A DNA stretch of 64,000 nt from Streptomyces sp. WM6386 (GTDB lineage Bacteria > Actinomycetota > Actinomycetes > Streptomycetales > Streptomycetaceae), in the NCBI RefSeq assembly GCF_000972385.1, contig NZ_JXTE01000041.1:13417-77416 (forward strand), in the 5' to 3' direction. The translations under genes were made by a program, and so were the position numbers. Of the stretch, positions 49,479 to 58,356 are shown piece after piece. Below the pieces are notes generated by a model. The model was not told the DNA's origin. It saw only the letters and a list, made by a program, of their open reading frames with translations, and did no database searches. Within the stretch, counting starts at the first letter, position 1. Each line of letters starts with the position of its first letter.

Positions 49479-50161
49479 CAGACGTCGTCGTCATCGTCGT
49501 CGTCGAGTACCGGCGGCGCGTACGGCTGCTTCGTCAGATTGCCCGCCGAACCCGCCACCGGCTGCGAGGCCGCCTTGACCGCCGCCGTCGACGCCCAACG
49601 GATCGCCGCCGCCAGTTGTTTGGGACTGTTGGCGTCCAGCGGCTGCATCTCCGGGTTGCCGAGGAACTCCTGGAGCACGCCGCGGTCCGCGTCATGGCCG
49701 ATCGCGATGGCCACGCGGACCGCCTTGCGGCCCCACGGCGTCGCGTCGATTGCCTTGAGGCCCGCCTTCCAGTCGTCCGTGGGTCCGCCGTCCGACACCA
49801 GCGCCAGCACCGGCTTCAACGCGCGCTGCGGCATCGGCGGGCTCTGCAGCTCCCGCGAGACCAGGGTGAGGGCCTCGCCGAGGTTGGTCATGCCGTCCAC
49901 CTCGACGTCCTGCCAGGTGAAGTCGTTGACCGGGACGGGGGTCTGGTGGTGCCACTTGGCCGTGGTGGAGAAGGTGATGGTCCGCAGCAGCAGCTGGGCC
50001 GCCGGGTTGTCGTGCGCCACCGCACGCATCTCCGGAACGGCCTCTCTGATCGCGTAGTTGAGCTTGGCGATCTTGTCGCCCTGCATCGAGTACGAGCAGT
50101 CGAGCAGCCAGATGAAGTGGACCGGCCGGTTCGCCATGGGCCCGCCGGGAATGTCACTCAC
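49475..50161 (-). CDS. vWA-domain protein, TerY-like
   Basis: 228 residues. MIDAS metal site DCSYS (Asp21, Ser23, Ser25), the threonine in GMTNLGEAL (~92) and the Asp in LVSDGGPTDD (~125). The C-terminus is a run of acidic residues (LDDDDDDDVW). TerY-type vWA proteins scaffold kinases and phosphatases in tellurite/stress-related Ter systems. An internal ATG (MANRPVHF, residue 9) is a possible alternative start. Overlaps the PP2C gene by four bases. Confidence 0.87.
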   Translation of the reverse strand: MSDIPGGPMANRPVHFIWLLDCSYSMQGDKIAKLNYAIREAVPEMRAVAHDNPAAQLLLRTITFSTTAKWHHQTPVPVNDFTWQDVEVDGMTNLGEALTLVSRELQSPPMPQRALKPVLALVSDGGPTDDWKAGLKAIDATPWGRKAVRVAIAIGHDADRGVLQEFLGNPEMQPLDANSPKQLAAAIRWASTAAVKAASQPVAGSAGNLTKQPYAPPVLDDDDDDDVW

Positions 50162-50226
50162 TCCGTGTCCTTTCCGGGAGTTCGGTCGGAGTATTCGGTC
50201 GTGTGGGTTTCTTCAGGTCTCGGTGT

Positions 50227-50346
50227 TCAGAGCAGCAGCCACCGCACCAGCAGGGCCAGGGCGGCCGGTGTCAGCACCAGGGCGGTGATGAACAGGCTCG
50301 CCGTCATCCGCCGTCCGCGTCCGATCGGTGGGGTCACCTGAGTCAT
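50227..50346 (-). CDS. 39-residue single-helix membrane peptide in the GTPase/kinase operon
   Basis: Reads MTQVTPPIGRGRRMTASLFI and continues with a hydrophobic stretch ending ALLVRWLLL. Its ATG overlaps the stop of the GTPase gene (ATGA at 50346-50343), the same coupling used between other genes of this operon, which is the main reason to believe it. A basic N-terminus then one membrane helix suggests an inner-membrane peptide with the N-terminus inside. It may anchor or regulate the membrane-bound GTPase. Confidence 0.6.
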   Translation of the reverse strand: MTQVTPPIGRGRRMTASLFITALVLTPAALALLVRWLLL

Positions 50347-51983
50347 GCCGGGCTGTACTTCCTCTCACGGTCGCCGTTGCCGCGCAGCCTGATCCTGCGC
50401 TCCCTGCCGCCCTCGCCGCCAGGCCCGGTGAGCGCGCCCGTCCTCAGCCCGGAGGCTGCGAGCAGCCACAGCACCGGCTCGGCGGCCCGGCGCTGCTCGC
50501 TCTCCAACGGGCCGGTGCCGGTGGCCGCGTGGGCGCTCACCGCCCAGTAGCGCGCGGCTCTGAAGTCATGGCCGAGGGCCCGTACGAGGCCGCCCAGGCC
50601 GATCTCCTCCAGCCAGGTGTCGATCCGCGCGCCGGGCACCGGCAGCGACACCAGCTGGTCCAGGACGTCCCGTTTGGTGACGACCGTGGCCACGGACAGC
50701 TTCGAGCGCCGTCCGGTCAGCGCCGCCAGCTCGCCCGTCAGTCGCTGATAGGTGTCCCACGGGCCCTGTGACGAGGGGCGGGCCTCCTGGGCCCGGCGGG
50801 TGTCCTCCTCGGCGAGCCGGCCGCGCACCTTCGCGTCGGCCAACACGTCGGCGACCAGGATCACGCCGTGCGTGTGCGCCAGGTAGTGCTGGGCGCGCAC
50901 CCGTTCGGCATCGCTGACCGTCTCGCCCATCGGGTCGTACAGGTACAGCAGTCTGCGCCGCCGGCCGCAGGTCACCGCCAGCATCAGGGCGCGCGGCTGA
51001 GGGGTGGTCGTCGCGCGCGCCCAACCAGTGCTCTGCAGGTTCTGGTTGAGGTCGTTCGCCGTGTGGCGGTCGTCGTCCGAGGCGTACTCGACCGTCAGCT
51101 CGCCGCGCCGGGCACAGCTGTGCAGGCCCTCCACCATGGCCGCCATCAGCATCGTCTTGCCGGACGAGGTGCCGCCGATCAGCGGCGCGTGCACGACCCG
51201 GGTGGTGCCGGCCGACTCGGGCAGGTACTGAGCGCAGTGCGGGCACAGCGACGTCAGCTTCGTCCGGCCCGCGATCCTGGTCGTCGGCAGCCGGTGCCCG
51301 CACGCGCACGCGTGCCACAGCACGCCGTACCGCCCGGGGCGCAGTGAGCGGTGTTCCGCCCGGCACTTCGAGCAGCGGTACATGGGCAAAGGCACGGCCA
51401 GATAGCAGCCGGGATAGGGGCACTTGATCCGGACTCCGCGAGCCAGCATCCAGCCGCGCTCCACGCCCCGCAGCACCGGCACGGCCGCCGCGCAGCCCAG
51501 CCACACCAGGCCGAGCAGCAGGGCGAACACGGCCAGTACCGAGCCGAGGAGGACGGTCGCGAGCACGGCGCCGAGCAGCGCGCCCGCGGCGGTACCGGGT
51601 CCCACGAATACGGTCAGCCAGATGCGGGTGCCCGGCGAGGTGCCACGCCGGCCATTGGGGTTGCGGCCGTGGAACAGGTTGTCCACGTACCGGCCGGCCC
51701 ACGGGTCGGAGAACGCCGTCCAGACGACTCGTACGCCGTACCCAGCGGCCGAGGCGGCGTCCACCCACATCTGCCGCCACCAGTAGCCGAGATGAGCGGG
51801 CTCACCCGCCCCGACGACGGGTACGCGCTGGTCCCGGCCGCCCGTCTGCCACGGGCCGAGACCCCGCCACACAGCGCCCACGCCGATGCCGAGGAATATC
51901 CACAGCACGTAGCCCAGGCACAGCCCGACGGCGATCAGCGCGGTCCAGCCGACCAGCACCAGCAGGGGAATGTAGTCGCTCAT
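50343..51983 (-). CDS. Membrane-anchored zinc-ribbon GTPase (TRAFAC-type, double-GTPase system partner 2)
   Basis: 546 residues. N-terminal membrane helix (~5-35) and a second hydrophobic region (~120-170); zinc ribbons with CPYPGC (188-193), CSKC (204-207), CACGH and CPHC (247-250); then a GTPase domain: Walker A GGTSSGKT (270-277), DPMG (350-353) as the switch-II motif and TKRD (436-439) as the base-recognition motif. The pattern corresponds to the DO-GTPase family described by comparative genomics alongside GAP1 proteins. Start ATG 51983 overlaps the GAP1 stop. Confidence 0.8.
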   Translation of the reverse strand: MSDYIPLLVLVGWTALIAVGLCLGYVLWIFLGIGVGAVWRGLGPWQTGGRDQRVPVVGAGEPAHLGYWWRQMWVDAASAAGYGVRVVWTAFSDPWAGRYVDNLFHGRNPNGRRGTSPGTRIWLTVFVGPGTAAGALLGAVLATVLLGSVLAVFALLLGLVWLGCAAAVPVLRGVERGWMLARGVRIKCPYPGCYLAVPLPMYRCSKCRAEHRSLRPGRYGVLWHACACGHRLPTTRIAGRTKLTSLCPHCAQYLPESAGTTRVVHAPLIGGTSSGKTMLMAAMVEGLHSCARRGELTVEYASDDDRHTANDLNQNLQSTGWARATTTPQPRALMLAVTCGRRRRLLYLYDPMGETVSDAERVRAQHYLAHTHGVILVADVLADAKVRGRLAEEDTRRAQEARPSSQGPWDTYQRLTGELAALTGRRSKLSVATVVTKRDVLDQLVSLPVPGARIDTWLEEIGLGGLVRALGHDFRAARYWAVSAHAATGTGPLESEQRRAAEPVLWLLAASGLRTGALTGPGGEGGRERRIRLRGNGDRERKYSPA

Positions 51984-54736
51984 CGACGGCCTCCGTCGGA
52001 CGGTGGTTCGATGTCCCCGTGCCGATTGGGGGACTGTTCTCCGCGCCGGCCACGGCCGGAGAGGCGTCCCGCGAGCCGGCCGAGCGCGCCGGGCCGGTTC
52101 CAGGTGCGGAACGCGTCGAGCATGCCCCGGCCGACGTGGCCGAGAGTCTGCTCGACGGCGGCGACGTCCTCGGCGGGCAGCGCCCGCACGATCGGTCGCA
52201 GCACTTTGGTCAGCAGGGCGTTGCGCGTCTCGTCCCAGGCAGGCTGAGTGCCGGGGTAGGCGCTCCACGCGCAGAAGCAGCGGGCGACGTATGACGGCAC
52301 GGTTCGCAGCCGGTCGCCCACCCGGTCCGAACGGCCCGCCTCTTCGTACGCCGCGAGCAGCCGGGGCTCGGCCGACCGGGCCAGGGCGTACAGCTCGCTC
52401 TCGGGGGTCGGCCCCTTGAGCAGCCGCCACGCGAGCGTGCTGAAGACCCGCTCGGTCACCGTGTCCGGCACCGGCCCGGTCGCGCTGTCCCGCAGTTGCA
52501 GGACCCTGGTGACCCAGTTCTCGCCCTCGCCGTCCGTGCCCAGCAGTCCCGCGAGCTCCAGCAGAAGCAGGGCCGCGCGCTGCCCGGGCCGCAGCTCGGC
52601 CGAGAAGGCGGTGAGCAACTCCACGGCCAGAGCCGGTACGTCCCGGTCGTCCGGCGATGCGGCGAGGGCGGCGTCGATCAGCAGATCCCGGGTACCAGCC
52701 GAACGGTGGATGTCGGACCCCAGCTCGTTGAGCAGTCGGCTCGCCTCCTCCGCGGTAGGGAGCTCGCCGCTCCACACCAGGCGGAGCGCGGTGCTCAGCA
52801 CCGTGGTGTCGGCGTGCGGCGAGACTCCGGCGGCCCGCAGCACCTCATGGAATCGCCTGAGCCGGACCCCGGACCCGCTCGTGCCGCCCGCCAGAGCGCA
52901 CATCTGCAGATGGGGGTTGCCGGGCTGTAGATGGAGGGGGAGCCCCGCCCCGGCCAGCGTGCGCGCGACGGCCGGCGGATCGGCGGCGGCGAGCGCGTTG
53001 AGGGACCCGAAGAGCGCGAGCCGCAGGGCGGGGTGCTCATGCACGGCGTCGACAAGGGCGGGCGGGCAGGGAGCGGCGGGGCGTGCGGACGCGTCGGGGG
53101 CGGACTGGTACGGGGGGTGACCCGAGCGAGCTGGGGCATCGGCTGACGGTGAGCGCAAGGAGTTCGCCGGATAGCGGCCCGAGGGGTCGGCCGCGGCACG
53201 TCCGGTGCTGCCTGCCGGGGTGCGGCCCCAAGCATCCCCCGATGCGCCGCTGCCCGTGCCGCCCGCCGGGTGCAGGCTCGCAGGGCGGCCGGGGCCGTAC
53301 CCCACAGGGCCACTCGGGTCGTACCCCGCGGGGTGCGCCACGGTGTCCGCGAGCGAACGGTTCGCGGGGTCGGTCGGTGGCTCGGCGACCAGGGCCGTGG
53401 CGAGTCGGCCCGCCAGTTCCGGGATGAGGTCCTGGCAGTCGATGTCGAGCAGGTCGGCGATGCGGAGCAGGGACAGTGGGCGGCCGGCGCCCGGTTCGCG
53501 GAGGTCGGCGATGCCCGATCGGAGGGCGGGCGCCAGCTCCCGGGCCAGACCGGCCTGCGCTGCGGGTGTGAGTGATCCGGCCCGCAACGCCGGGACTGGG
53601 CCCCCGCTCAGGACGGCCGAGGTCAGCACGCGCGCGGCGAGCGGAGCCGTCACGGCCGCCGGTGTCTGCCCCTCCAGCCGGGCCAACAGCGCGGCCAGCG
53701 CAGCCTGTTCACCGTCGGTTCCGGGGTGCGCCTGGGCGCTACCCGAGCTGTCCGTGGACAACGCGCCCACCAGCTCCGTCAGCGTCGCGTACGGCAGCGT
53801 GCCCGCCTGCTCGGCCGCCCACCGTGCCGCCGCTGTACGGCCGTCCGTGCCCAACTCGATCCCGGCGGCCAGTGCATCCACCGCCAGCGGACCGGCCTCC
53901 GTGGGGGCGTCCAGGAACAATTCGGGCCGGCCCGCGCACCAGATGCGGGCGCACACGTCGGCCCAGGCGTCCGCGACCGGCTCGGACAGCGCGCGGCCGG
54001 TGCAGTCGTGCACCCGGTAGCGGTGGTCGTGGGCGACAAACTCCGACGACGGCAGGGCACCGACGATCTGCTGGCGGGCCTGCTGCGGCCGGCGGGTGTA
54101 CGTGGTGAACGTCAGCCGGTGAGCCTGTTCCCGGGGCAGCACCGTGCAGGCGAGGGCGATCCACCGGGCCACGTCGGCGCTGTCGTGCTCGACGAGCACG
54201 AGCTGCCCGGTGCCCGGGTCCGTGGCGAGAGCCCGCAGGTCGGCGAAGAACGCGGCGAGCCGGTCGGACCGGGACACGGCGAACGCGACGAGGGAGTCCC
54301 TGCTGATCAGCCCCGAGGGTTCGAAGCGGTCGATCGGCTCGGGGCGGCCGCCCGGCGGAGTGGTGTCGGCCCAACGGGGCGACTCCCACGCCGTGATGGG
54401 CAGTGCGCCCTCCGGCAGCCGCGCACCGGCCGGCAGGTGCAGGGCGTGCGCGTGGAAGTTGCCCCAACGGCCGCTGTAGTCCGACCCCGTGTAGACGGCA
54501 CGGCTCAACAGACGCCCCCCGTCGGCCAGTTCGCTGAAACTGAACGCCCTGGGAAACGACTTGAGCTGTACGTCGTCGGGGCGGGCAGGGAAGTCCCGGG
54601 GCGGCTCGTACCCGATGAGCTGCTCCGCCTCCCGCAGCAGTCCCTGCGGCACGCCCGTACTGACCGCGGTGAACCGGAAGCCGGAGCCGTCCGGCCCCGG
54701 CGGCGCCGACGTGTAGTGCAGCTGGGCCAGGGTCAC
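51980..54736 (-). CDS. GTPase-associated protein 1 (GAP1)-like large protein
   Basis: 918 residues from GTG 54736, which overlaps the stop of the upstream GTPase gene (GTGA). The N-terminus (MTLAQLHYTSAP, FRFTAVSTGVPQGLLREAEQ, GNFHAHALHLP) matches what I know as the GAP1-N domain; the middle is helical; a Pro/Gly/Ser-rich linker lies at about 455-560; the C-terminal ~350 residues are again helical. No catalytic motif is visible. GAP1 proteins are encoded with paired GTPases and are assumed to bind or regulate them. Confidence 0.7.
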   Translation of the reverse strand: MTLAQLHYTSAPPGPDGSGFRFTAVSTGVPQGLLREAEQLIGYEPPRDFPARPDDVQLKSFPRAFSFSELADGGRLLSRAVYTGSDYSGRWGNFHAHALHLPAGARLPEGALPITAWESPRWADTTPPGGRPEPIDRFEPSGLISRDSLVAFAVSRSDRLAAFFADLRALATDPGTGQLVLVEHDSADVARWIALACTVLPREQAHRLTFTTYTRRPQQARQQIVGALPSSEFVAHDHRYRVHDCTGRALSEPVADAWADVCARIWCAGRPELFLDAPTEAGPLAVDALAAGIELGTDGRTAAARWAAEQAGTLPYATLTELVGALSTDSSGSAQAHPGTDGEQAALAALLARLEGQTPAAVTAPLAARVLTSAVLSGGPVPALRAGSLTPAAQAGLARELAPALRSGIADLREPGAGRPLSLLRIADLLDIDCQDLIPELAGRLATALVAEPPTDPANRSLADTVAHPAGYDPSGPVGYGPGRPASLHPAGGTGSGASGDAWGRTPAGSTGRAAADPSGRYPANSLRSPSADAPARSGHPPYQSAPDASARPAAPCPPALVDAVHEHPALRLALFGSLNALAAADPPAVARTLAGAGLPLHLQPGNPHLQMCALAGGTSGSGVRLRRFHEVLRAAGVSPHADTTVLSTALRLVWSGELPTAEEASRLLNELGSDIHRSAGTRDLLIDAALAASPDDRDVPALAVELLTAFSAELRPGQRAALLLLELAGLLGTDGEGENWVTRVLQLRDSATGPVPDTVTERVFSTLAWRLLKGPTPESELYALARSAEPRLLAAYEEAGRSDRVGDRLRTVPSYVARCFCAWSAYPGTQPAWDETRNALLTKVLRPIVRALPAEDVAAVEQTLGHVGRGMLDAFRTWNRPGALGRLAGRLSGRGRRGEQSPNRHGDIEPPSDGGRR

Positions 54737-55983
54737 TTGACTCGCCCCTTTCCCGCGCTGCGCACCGGCAGGAGCCCGCGCCGGACCAGCAGCCACAGCA
54801 GCGGATCCTCCACCCGGACCGGCCGCGGCCCCGACTTCGGTACGTCCGCCGGTGCGTCGGCGGGCGGTGGCGCACCGAGCGCCGACAGCCCGAACAGCGA
54901 CAACTCGGCGAAGTCCAGCTCCAGTTGGCGCACCAGGGCACCCGCGTCCCAGTCCGCCATCAGGGACCGGATCTCCTCGTGCACGGCGAGCCTGCCGTCC
55001 TCATCGAACGCGCCCCCGGTGTGCGGGGCGTTGGCGAGCAGCGGCGAGTGCGGGTCGAGCAGCGGCTTGAGCATGTCCGACTTGGTGACGGCCACCGCGA
55101 TCGGAGTGCTCACCCGCCCGCGCGAGCCGCCCTTGCCGTGTGCGCGCAACTGGGCCGCGAGGTCGGCGGCGATCTGCCGCGGCGGGGTCTCCACCACGGG
55201 CAGCGGAGGGCCGTCGTGCACGGGCAATCGGTCGCGGACAGAGCCGAGTTGGAGCGGGTCGACCAGCAGGACTATGCCGTCCGCAGCACTGAGGTAACGG
55301 GTGTAACGGTCCATCGCCTCGGCGCCCGCGAGGTCCTCGCCGGCCGCGTCGAAGAACACCAGCGTGGTGTGCCGGGTGCCGGAGCCCATACGGCTGCGGC
55401 GCGGCACGCTCAGCCGGTACAGCAGCGGGTCGTTGAAGCCGAGGGCGGCCGGCCGGGTGGCGTCCGGCAGCCGCAGCCGGTCGTACAGGTCCTCCGCCAT
55501 CTCCTTGTCCCGCTGCTGGGTGCTCTGCCCCATCGCGGCCAGCACGGCTTGGTAGGACTGCCCGACTCGCTGGTTCAGCTCGTTGACCAGCACGGAGACA
55601 TAGGTGCTCTTGCCAGAGGCCTTCGCCCCGACCAGCGCGATGATGCGGCTGTCCTGGTCGCAGTAGTCGCTGGGCAGGTCGCTGTGGCAGGACCGGCACA
55701 CCCGCACCGGCGTGGTCACCCCGCACCCCGGACAGGACACGCTGCTGCCGCCACCGCGCACCCCGGCCGCCAGGGCGGCGACGCCCCGGGCCGGGAGGAA
55801 GACGGGACCGCGCATGCGGGCCGCCGGGGGCACGCTCGGTCCCATGAACCCGGCCCAGACGTCGTCGCGTTCGGGACCGCAGGGCGCGCCGCCACGCACC
55901 CCGCTCGGGGTCATCAGACAGCGGTAGGGCAGTTTGGCCGCCGGCGCTCGGTCGAAGCAGTACGGGCAGATCACGGTTGTCAT
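54733..55983 (-). CDS. Zinc-ribbon GTPase (TRAFAC-type, double-GTPase system partner 1)
   Basis: 416 residues. Zinc-binding pairs at Cys6/9, 84/87 and 96/99, then the GTPase: Walker A GAKASGKST (119-127), FFDAAGE (switch II, Asp212-Gly215) and TKSD (300-303). It lacks the membrane helices of the second GTPase. Overlaps the GAP1 gene by four bases and starts three bases after the upstream gene. A membrane-free and a membrane-bound GTPase flanking one GAP1 gene suggests a relay in which they interact. Confidence 0.8.
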   Translation of the reverse strand: MTTVICPYCFDRAPAAKLPYRCLMTPSGVRGGAPCGPERDDVWAGFMGPSVPPAARMRGPVFLPARGVAALAAGVRGGGSSVSCPGCGVTTPVRVCRSCHSDLPSDYCDQDSRIIALVGAKASGKSTYVSVLVNELNQRVGQSYQAVLAAMGQSTQQRDKEMAEDLYDRLRLPDATRPAALGFNDPLLYRLSVPRRSRMGSGTRHTTLVFFDAAGEDLAGAEAMDRYTRYLSAADGIVLLVDPLQLGSVRDRLPVHDGPPLPVVETPPRQIAADLAAQLRAHGKGGSRGRVSTPIAVAVTKSDMLKPLLDPHSPLLANAPHTGGAFDEDGRLAVHEEIRSLMADWDAGALVRQLELDFAELSLFGLSALGAPPPADAPADVPKSGPRPVRVEDPLLWLLVRRGLLPVRSAGKGRVK

Positions 55984-55986
55984 GGC

Positions 55987-58233
55987 TCAGCGCACCACCA
56001 GGGTCGCGGGGGACGGTTCTTCGAGGCGGACGGCGGCCGCGTGCTCTCCCAGCAGGAAGCCGCGCAGGGTATACGGGGCCGGGCAGGGCGCGGCCGGCAG
56101 CTCCTGCTCGACCGTGCCGTGGCGGGTCAGGTCGGTGCCGGCTATCCGCAGCACGGTGGTGCCGTCGGTGGCGCTGCGGGGGCGGAGCGTGCCGCTGCGG
56201 GCGACGCACACGAACTCGGGGACGCAGGGATGGCCGCCCGGGGCGGTGAGGCTGACCCGCAGCAGCGTACGGCCACCGTCCCGCCGGAAGAACTTCCTCG
56301 GCGGGCGCACGAGTTGGTAGTCGATGGCGGCGTCCGGCGGCAGCAGCACCTCCGCGGTCGCGGCGGGCACGACGACCGTGTCCGACGTCCGGGGAGCCCC
56401 GGCGGCCCGGATCCGGACGCCGCCCGGCCCCACCGACAACTGCAGTCCGCCGCGCCGGAAGGCATGCGCGGTGACGGTCCGTTCACCACGGACCGCTCCG
56501 CCGCCCGAGGAGCCCGAGGAGTCCAGGGAGTCCGAGGTGTCCAGGAGCTCCCAGGTGACCAAGAGATGACCGGCGCCGTCGGGCCAGTCGAGGGTGATCT
56601 CGGCCTGGCCGGCCGGGAGTCGGCGGGCGGCCAGGCCGGTTACCGGCAGCAGTGTTTCGACATCGACCGCGGGGCCGGCCAAGGCACGCGCGCCGAGCAC
56701 TGCGACGGCGGCGAGCCGGAGGTGCCCGGCGGGTGGCCGGAGCAGTGCCCCGTCCTGGTCGAGTCGGTTCGGCAGTTCGTCCGTGCACAGCCGGGTTCCG
56801 GGCGCCGGCGTCTCGCCGGGCCACCGCACCAGCCGCACCTCGGCGCCCCGCGCGCCGGTCCAATCGCACCGCAGTGCCTCGCCGTCGGCGCGGGCGGTGA
56901 GGGTGTGCACCGGTTCGGGCCAGGGGTGGACGGTACGGGCGGCGCGCACGCCGGGGGAGGGGACTAGGGCGCCGCCCGGGGCGCGGTAGTGGCACACGAC
57001 CCGGAAGGCATGCTCGCCGGCGGGCAGGCCGGTGGCGGTGAACCCGTCGATGAGGGACGGCAGTTGCCCGGTGACGCCGTCCAGCCCGGTGTGTTCCACG
57101 GTCACCTCGACAGCTCCTGGTGGCGGCTGCCAGGAGCCCTCGACGCACTGCGGCCCGTCGGTCAGCTTCAGCCCGGAGGCCTCGGGGGTGACCAGCAGCC
57201 GGTGCGAGACAAGCGGCGGCCCGGCCGCGCGGCCCTCGCGCAGGGGGAGGGCCGCGTAGCGGACGGTGCTGCCGAGCGGGACGGCCGTGTCCCGGGCCGC
57301 GAGGCCCGTGGCCGCCACCTCGCGCACTTTCGCCTTGCCCTTCTCGTCCTGGTGCAGACACAGCAGCCGCCAGTCGTCGTATCCATCGGCGTCGGTGTCC
57401 TGCCAGTCCAAATCGACGTGTCCCAAGGCGAGTTCGGCGTGGAGAGGGGCGGGTTGTCCGCCGCGGGGCCCGTGGACGCGGACCAGGCCGCGCAGGGCCC
57501 GCCGGTCGTCGGCGGCCTCGTGCAGGGCGCGCAGATACTCCTCGGCCGCGGCCTTCGCGTCCCGCCGCCCGTCGGCCTCCCGCGCCGCCGTGAGGGCCGC
57601 GTCGACGACAGTCAGCCGTGCGCTGAGGGCGGCCCGCAGCGCCTCCAGACCCTGATCGCCGGTCCGATCTCCGCCGCCTTCGGGCAGCCGCTCCAGCAGG
57701 GTGCGCACCCGGTGCAGCCGGTGCCGCTCCCAGGCGTCGGCGAGCGACTCGGCGGCTTCGCGTTGGAGCCGGTTCAGGGTGGGCCGTAATCGGGCGGCCG
57801 CGACGAGTGCGACGGCCTCCTCGGGGCTCACCCCCAACTCGGCTGCGACGCGCGGCCGTTCGGTAGCGGGGCGCTCCTGGAGCAGGCCGATCAGCTGGTA
57901 CAGCACGATCCTGCGCGGCGCCTGCGGATCGCGCCGGTGGGCGGCGGCCAGCAGTGCGGCGACGGCGGCCGACGGAGTCGCGGTCCGCCGGGCGAGGTGG
58001 TCCAGGAAGGCCTCGTCGACCCGCCGGCGGCCGCGCGGCCCGGACGGCACGTACAGACCGTCGAGCACGGCCAGTCCGGCGCCGGCGGGCGTCAGGGCCT
58101 CGCCGGCGTGCCGTAATCCCGCCGCGTGCTGGGCTTTGGCGAGCGTGCCGTAGCCGGGGACGAGCGGGCTGAGGGGCAGCCCGGTAAGCGCCCTGGGCAG
58201 CCCCAGGTGATGCCCGAAAACCCGACCCGCCAC
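55987..58233 (-). CDS. Large protein with helical N-terminus and beta-sandwich (FN3-like) repeats
   Basis: 748 residues, first gene of the eight-gene operon. Residues ~60-250 are helical with many charged residues (VDEAFLDHLARRTATPSAA, LAAAREADGRRDAKAAAEEY-like segments). Residues ~300-748 look like several immunoglobulin/fibronectin-III sandwiches (DGFTATGLPAGEHAFRVVCHY, LTARADGEALRCDW). No signal peptide, so the sandwiches would be cytoplasmic, which is unusual for such domains. Start GTG 58233 with GGGGGAG eight bases upstream. Function unknown; possibly the sensing component. Confidence 0.7.
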   Translation of the reverse strand: MAGRVFGHHLGLPRALTGLPLSPLVPGYGTLAKAQHAAGLRHAGEALTPAGAGLAVLDGLYVPSGPRGRRRVDEAFLDHLARRTATPSAAVAALLAAAHRRDPQAPRRIVLYQLIGLLQERPATERPRVAAELGVSPEEAVALVAAARLRPTLNRLQREAAESLADAWERHRLHRVRTLLERLPEGGGDRTGDQGLEALRAALSARLTVVDAALTAAREADGRRDAKAAAEEYLRALHEAADDRRALRGLVRVHGPRGGQPAPLHAELALGHVDLDWQDTDADGYDDWRLLCLHQDEKGKAKVREVAATGLAARDTAVPLGSTVRYAALPLREGRAAGPPLVSHRLLVTPEASGLKLTDGPQCVEGSWQPPPGAVEVTVEHTGLDGVTGQLPSLIDGFTATGLPAGEHAFRVVCHYRAPGGALVPSPGVRAARTVHPWPEPVHTLTARADGEALRCDWTGARGAEVRLVRWPGETPAPGTRLCTDELPNRLDQDGALLRPPAGHLRLAAVAVLGARALAGPAVDVETLLPVTGLAARRLPAGQAEITLDWPDGAGHLLVTWELLDTSDSLDSSGSSGGGAVRGERTVTAHAFRRGGLQLSVGPGGVRIRAAGAPRTSDTVVVPAATAEVLLPPDAAIDYQLVRPPRKFFRRDGGRTLLRVSLTAPGGHPCVPEFVCVARSGTLRPRSATDGTTVLRIAGTDLTRHGTVEQELPAAPCPAPYTLRGFLLGEHAAAVRLEEPSPATLVVR

Positions 58234-58356
58234 GTGTAGCGCTCCCCCGACTTGTACTTCGAGGGACCATCCCAGCAGAAACCCGTGTGTACAGGAGGAG
58301 TTTTTTCGGAATCGGGGCAGGTCGGACCAGTAGGAGCGACTTCCGGGACTTCCCGG

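Noticed and set aside
47220..50161. Classical tellurite-resistance (terBCDE) operon
   Set aside because: Only the vWA-PP2C-kinase triad is present; no TerB, TerC or TerD-type genes are seen.
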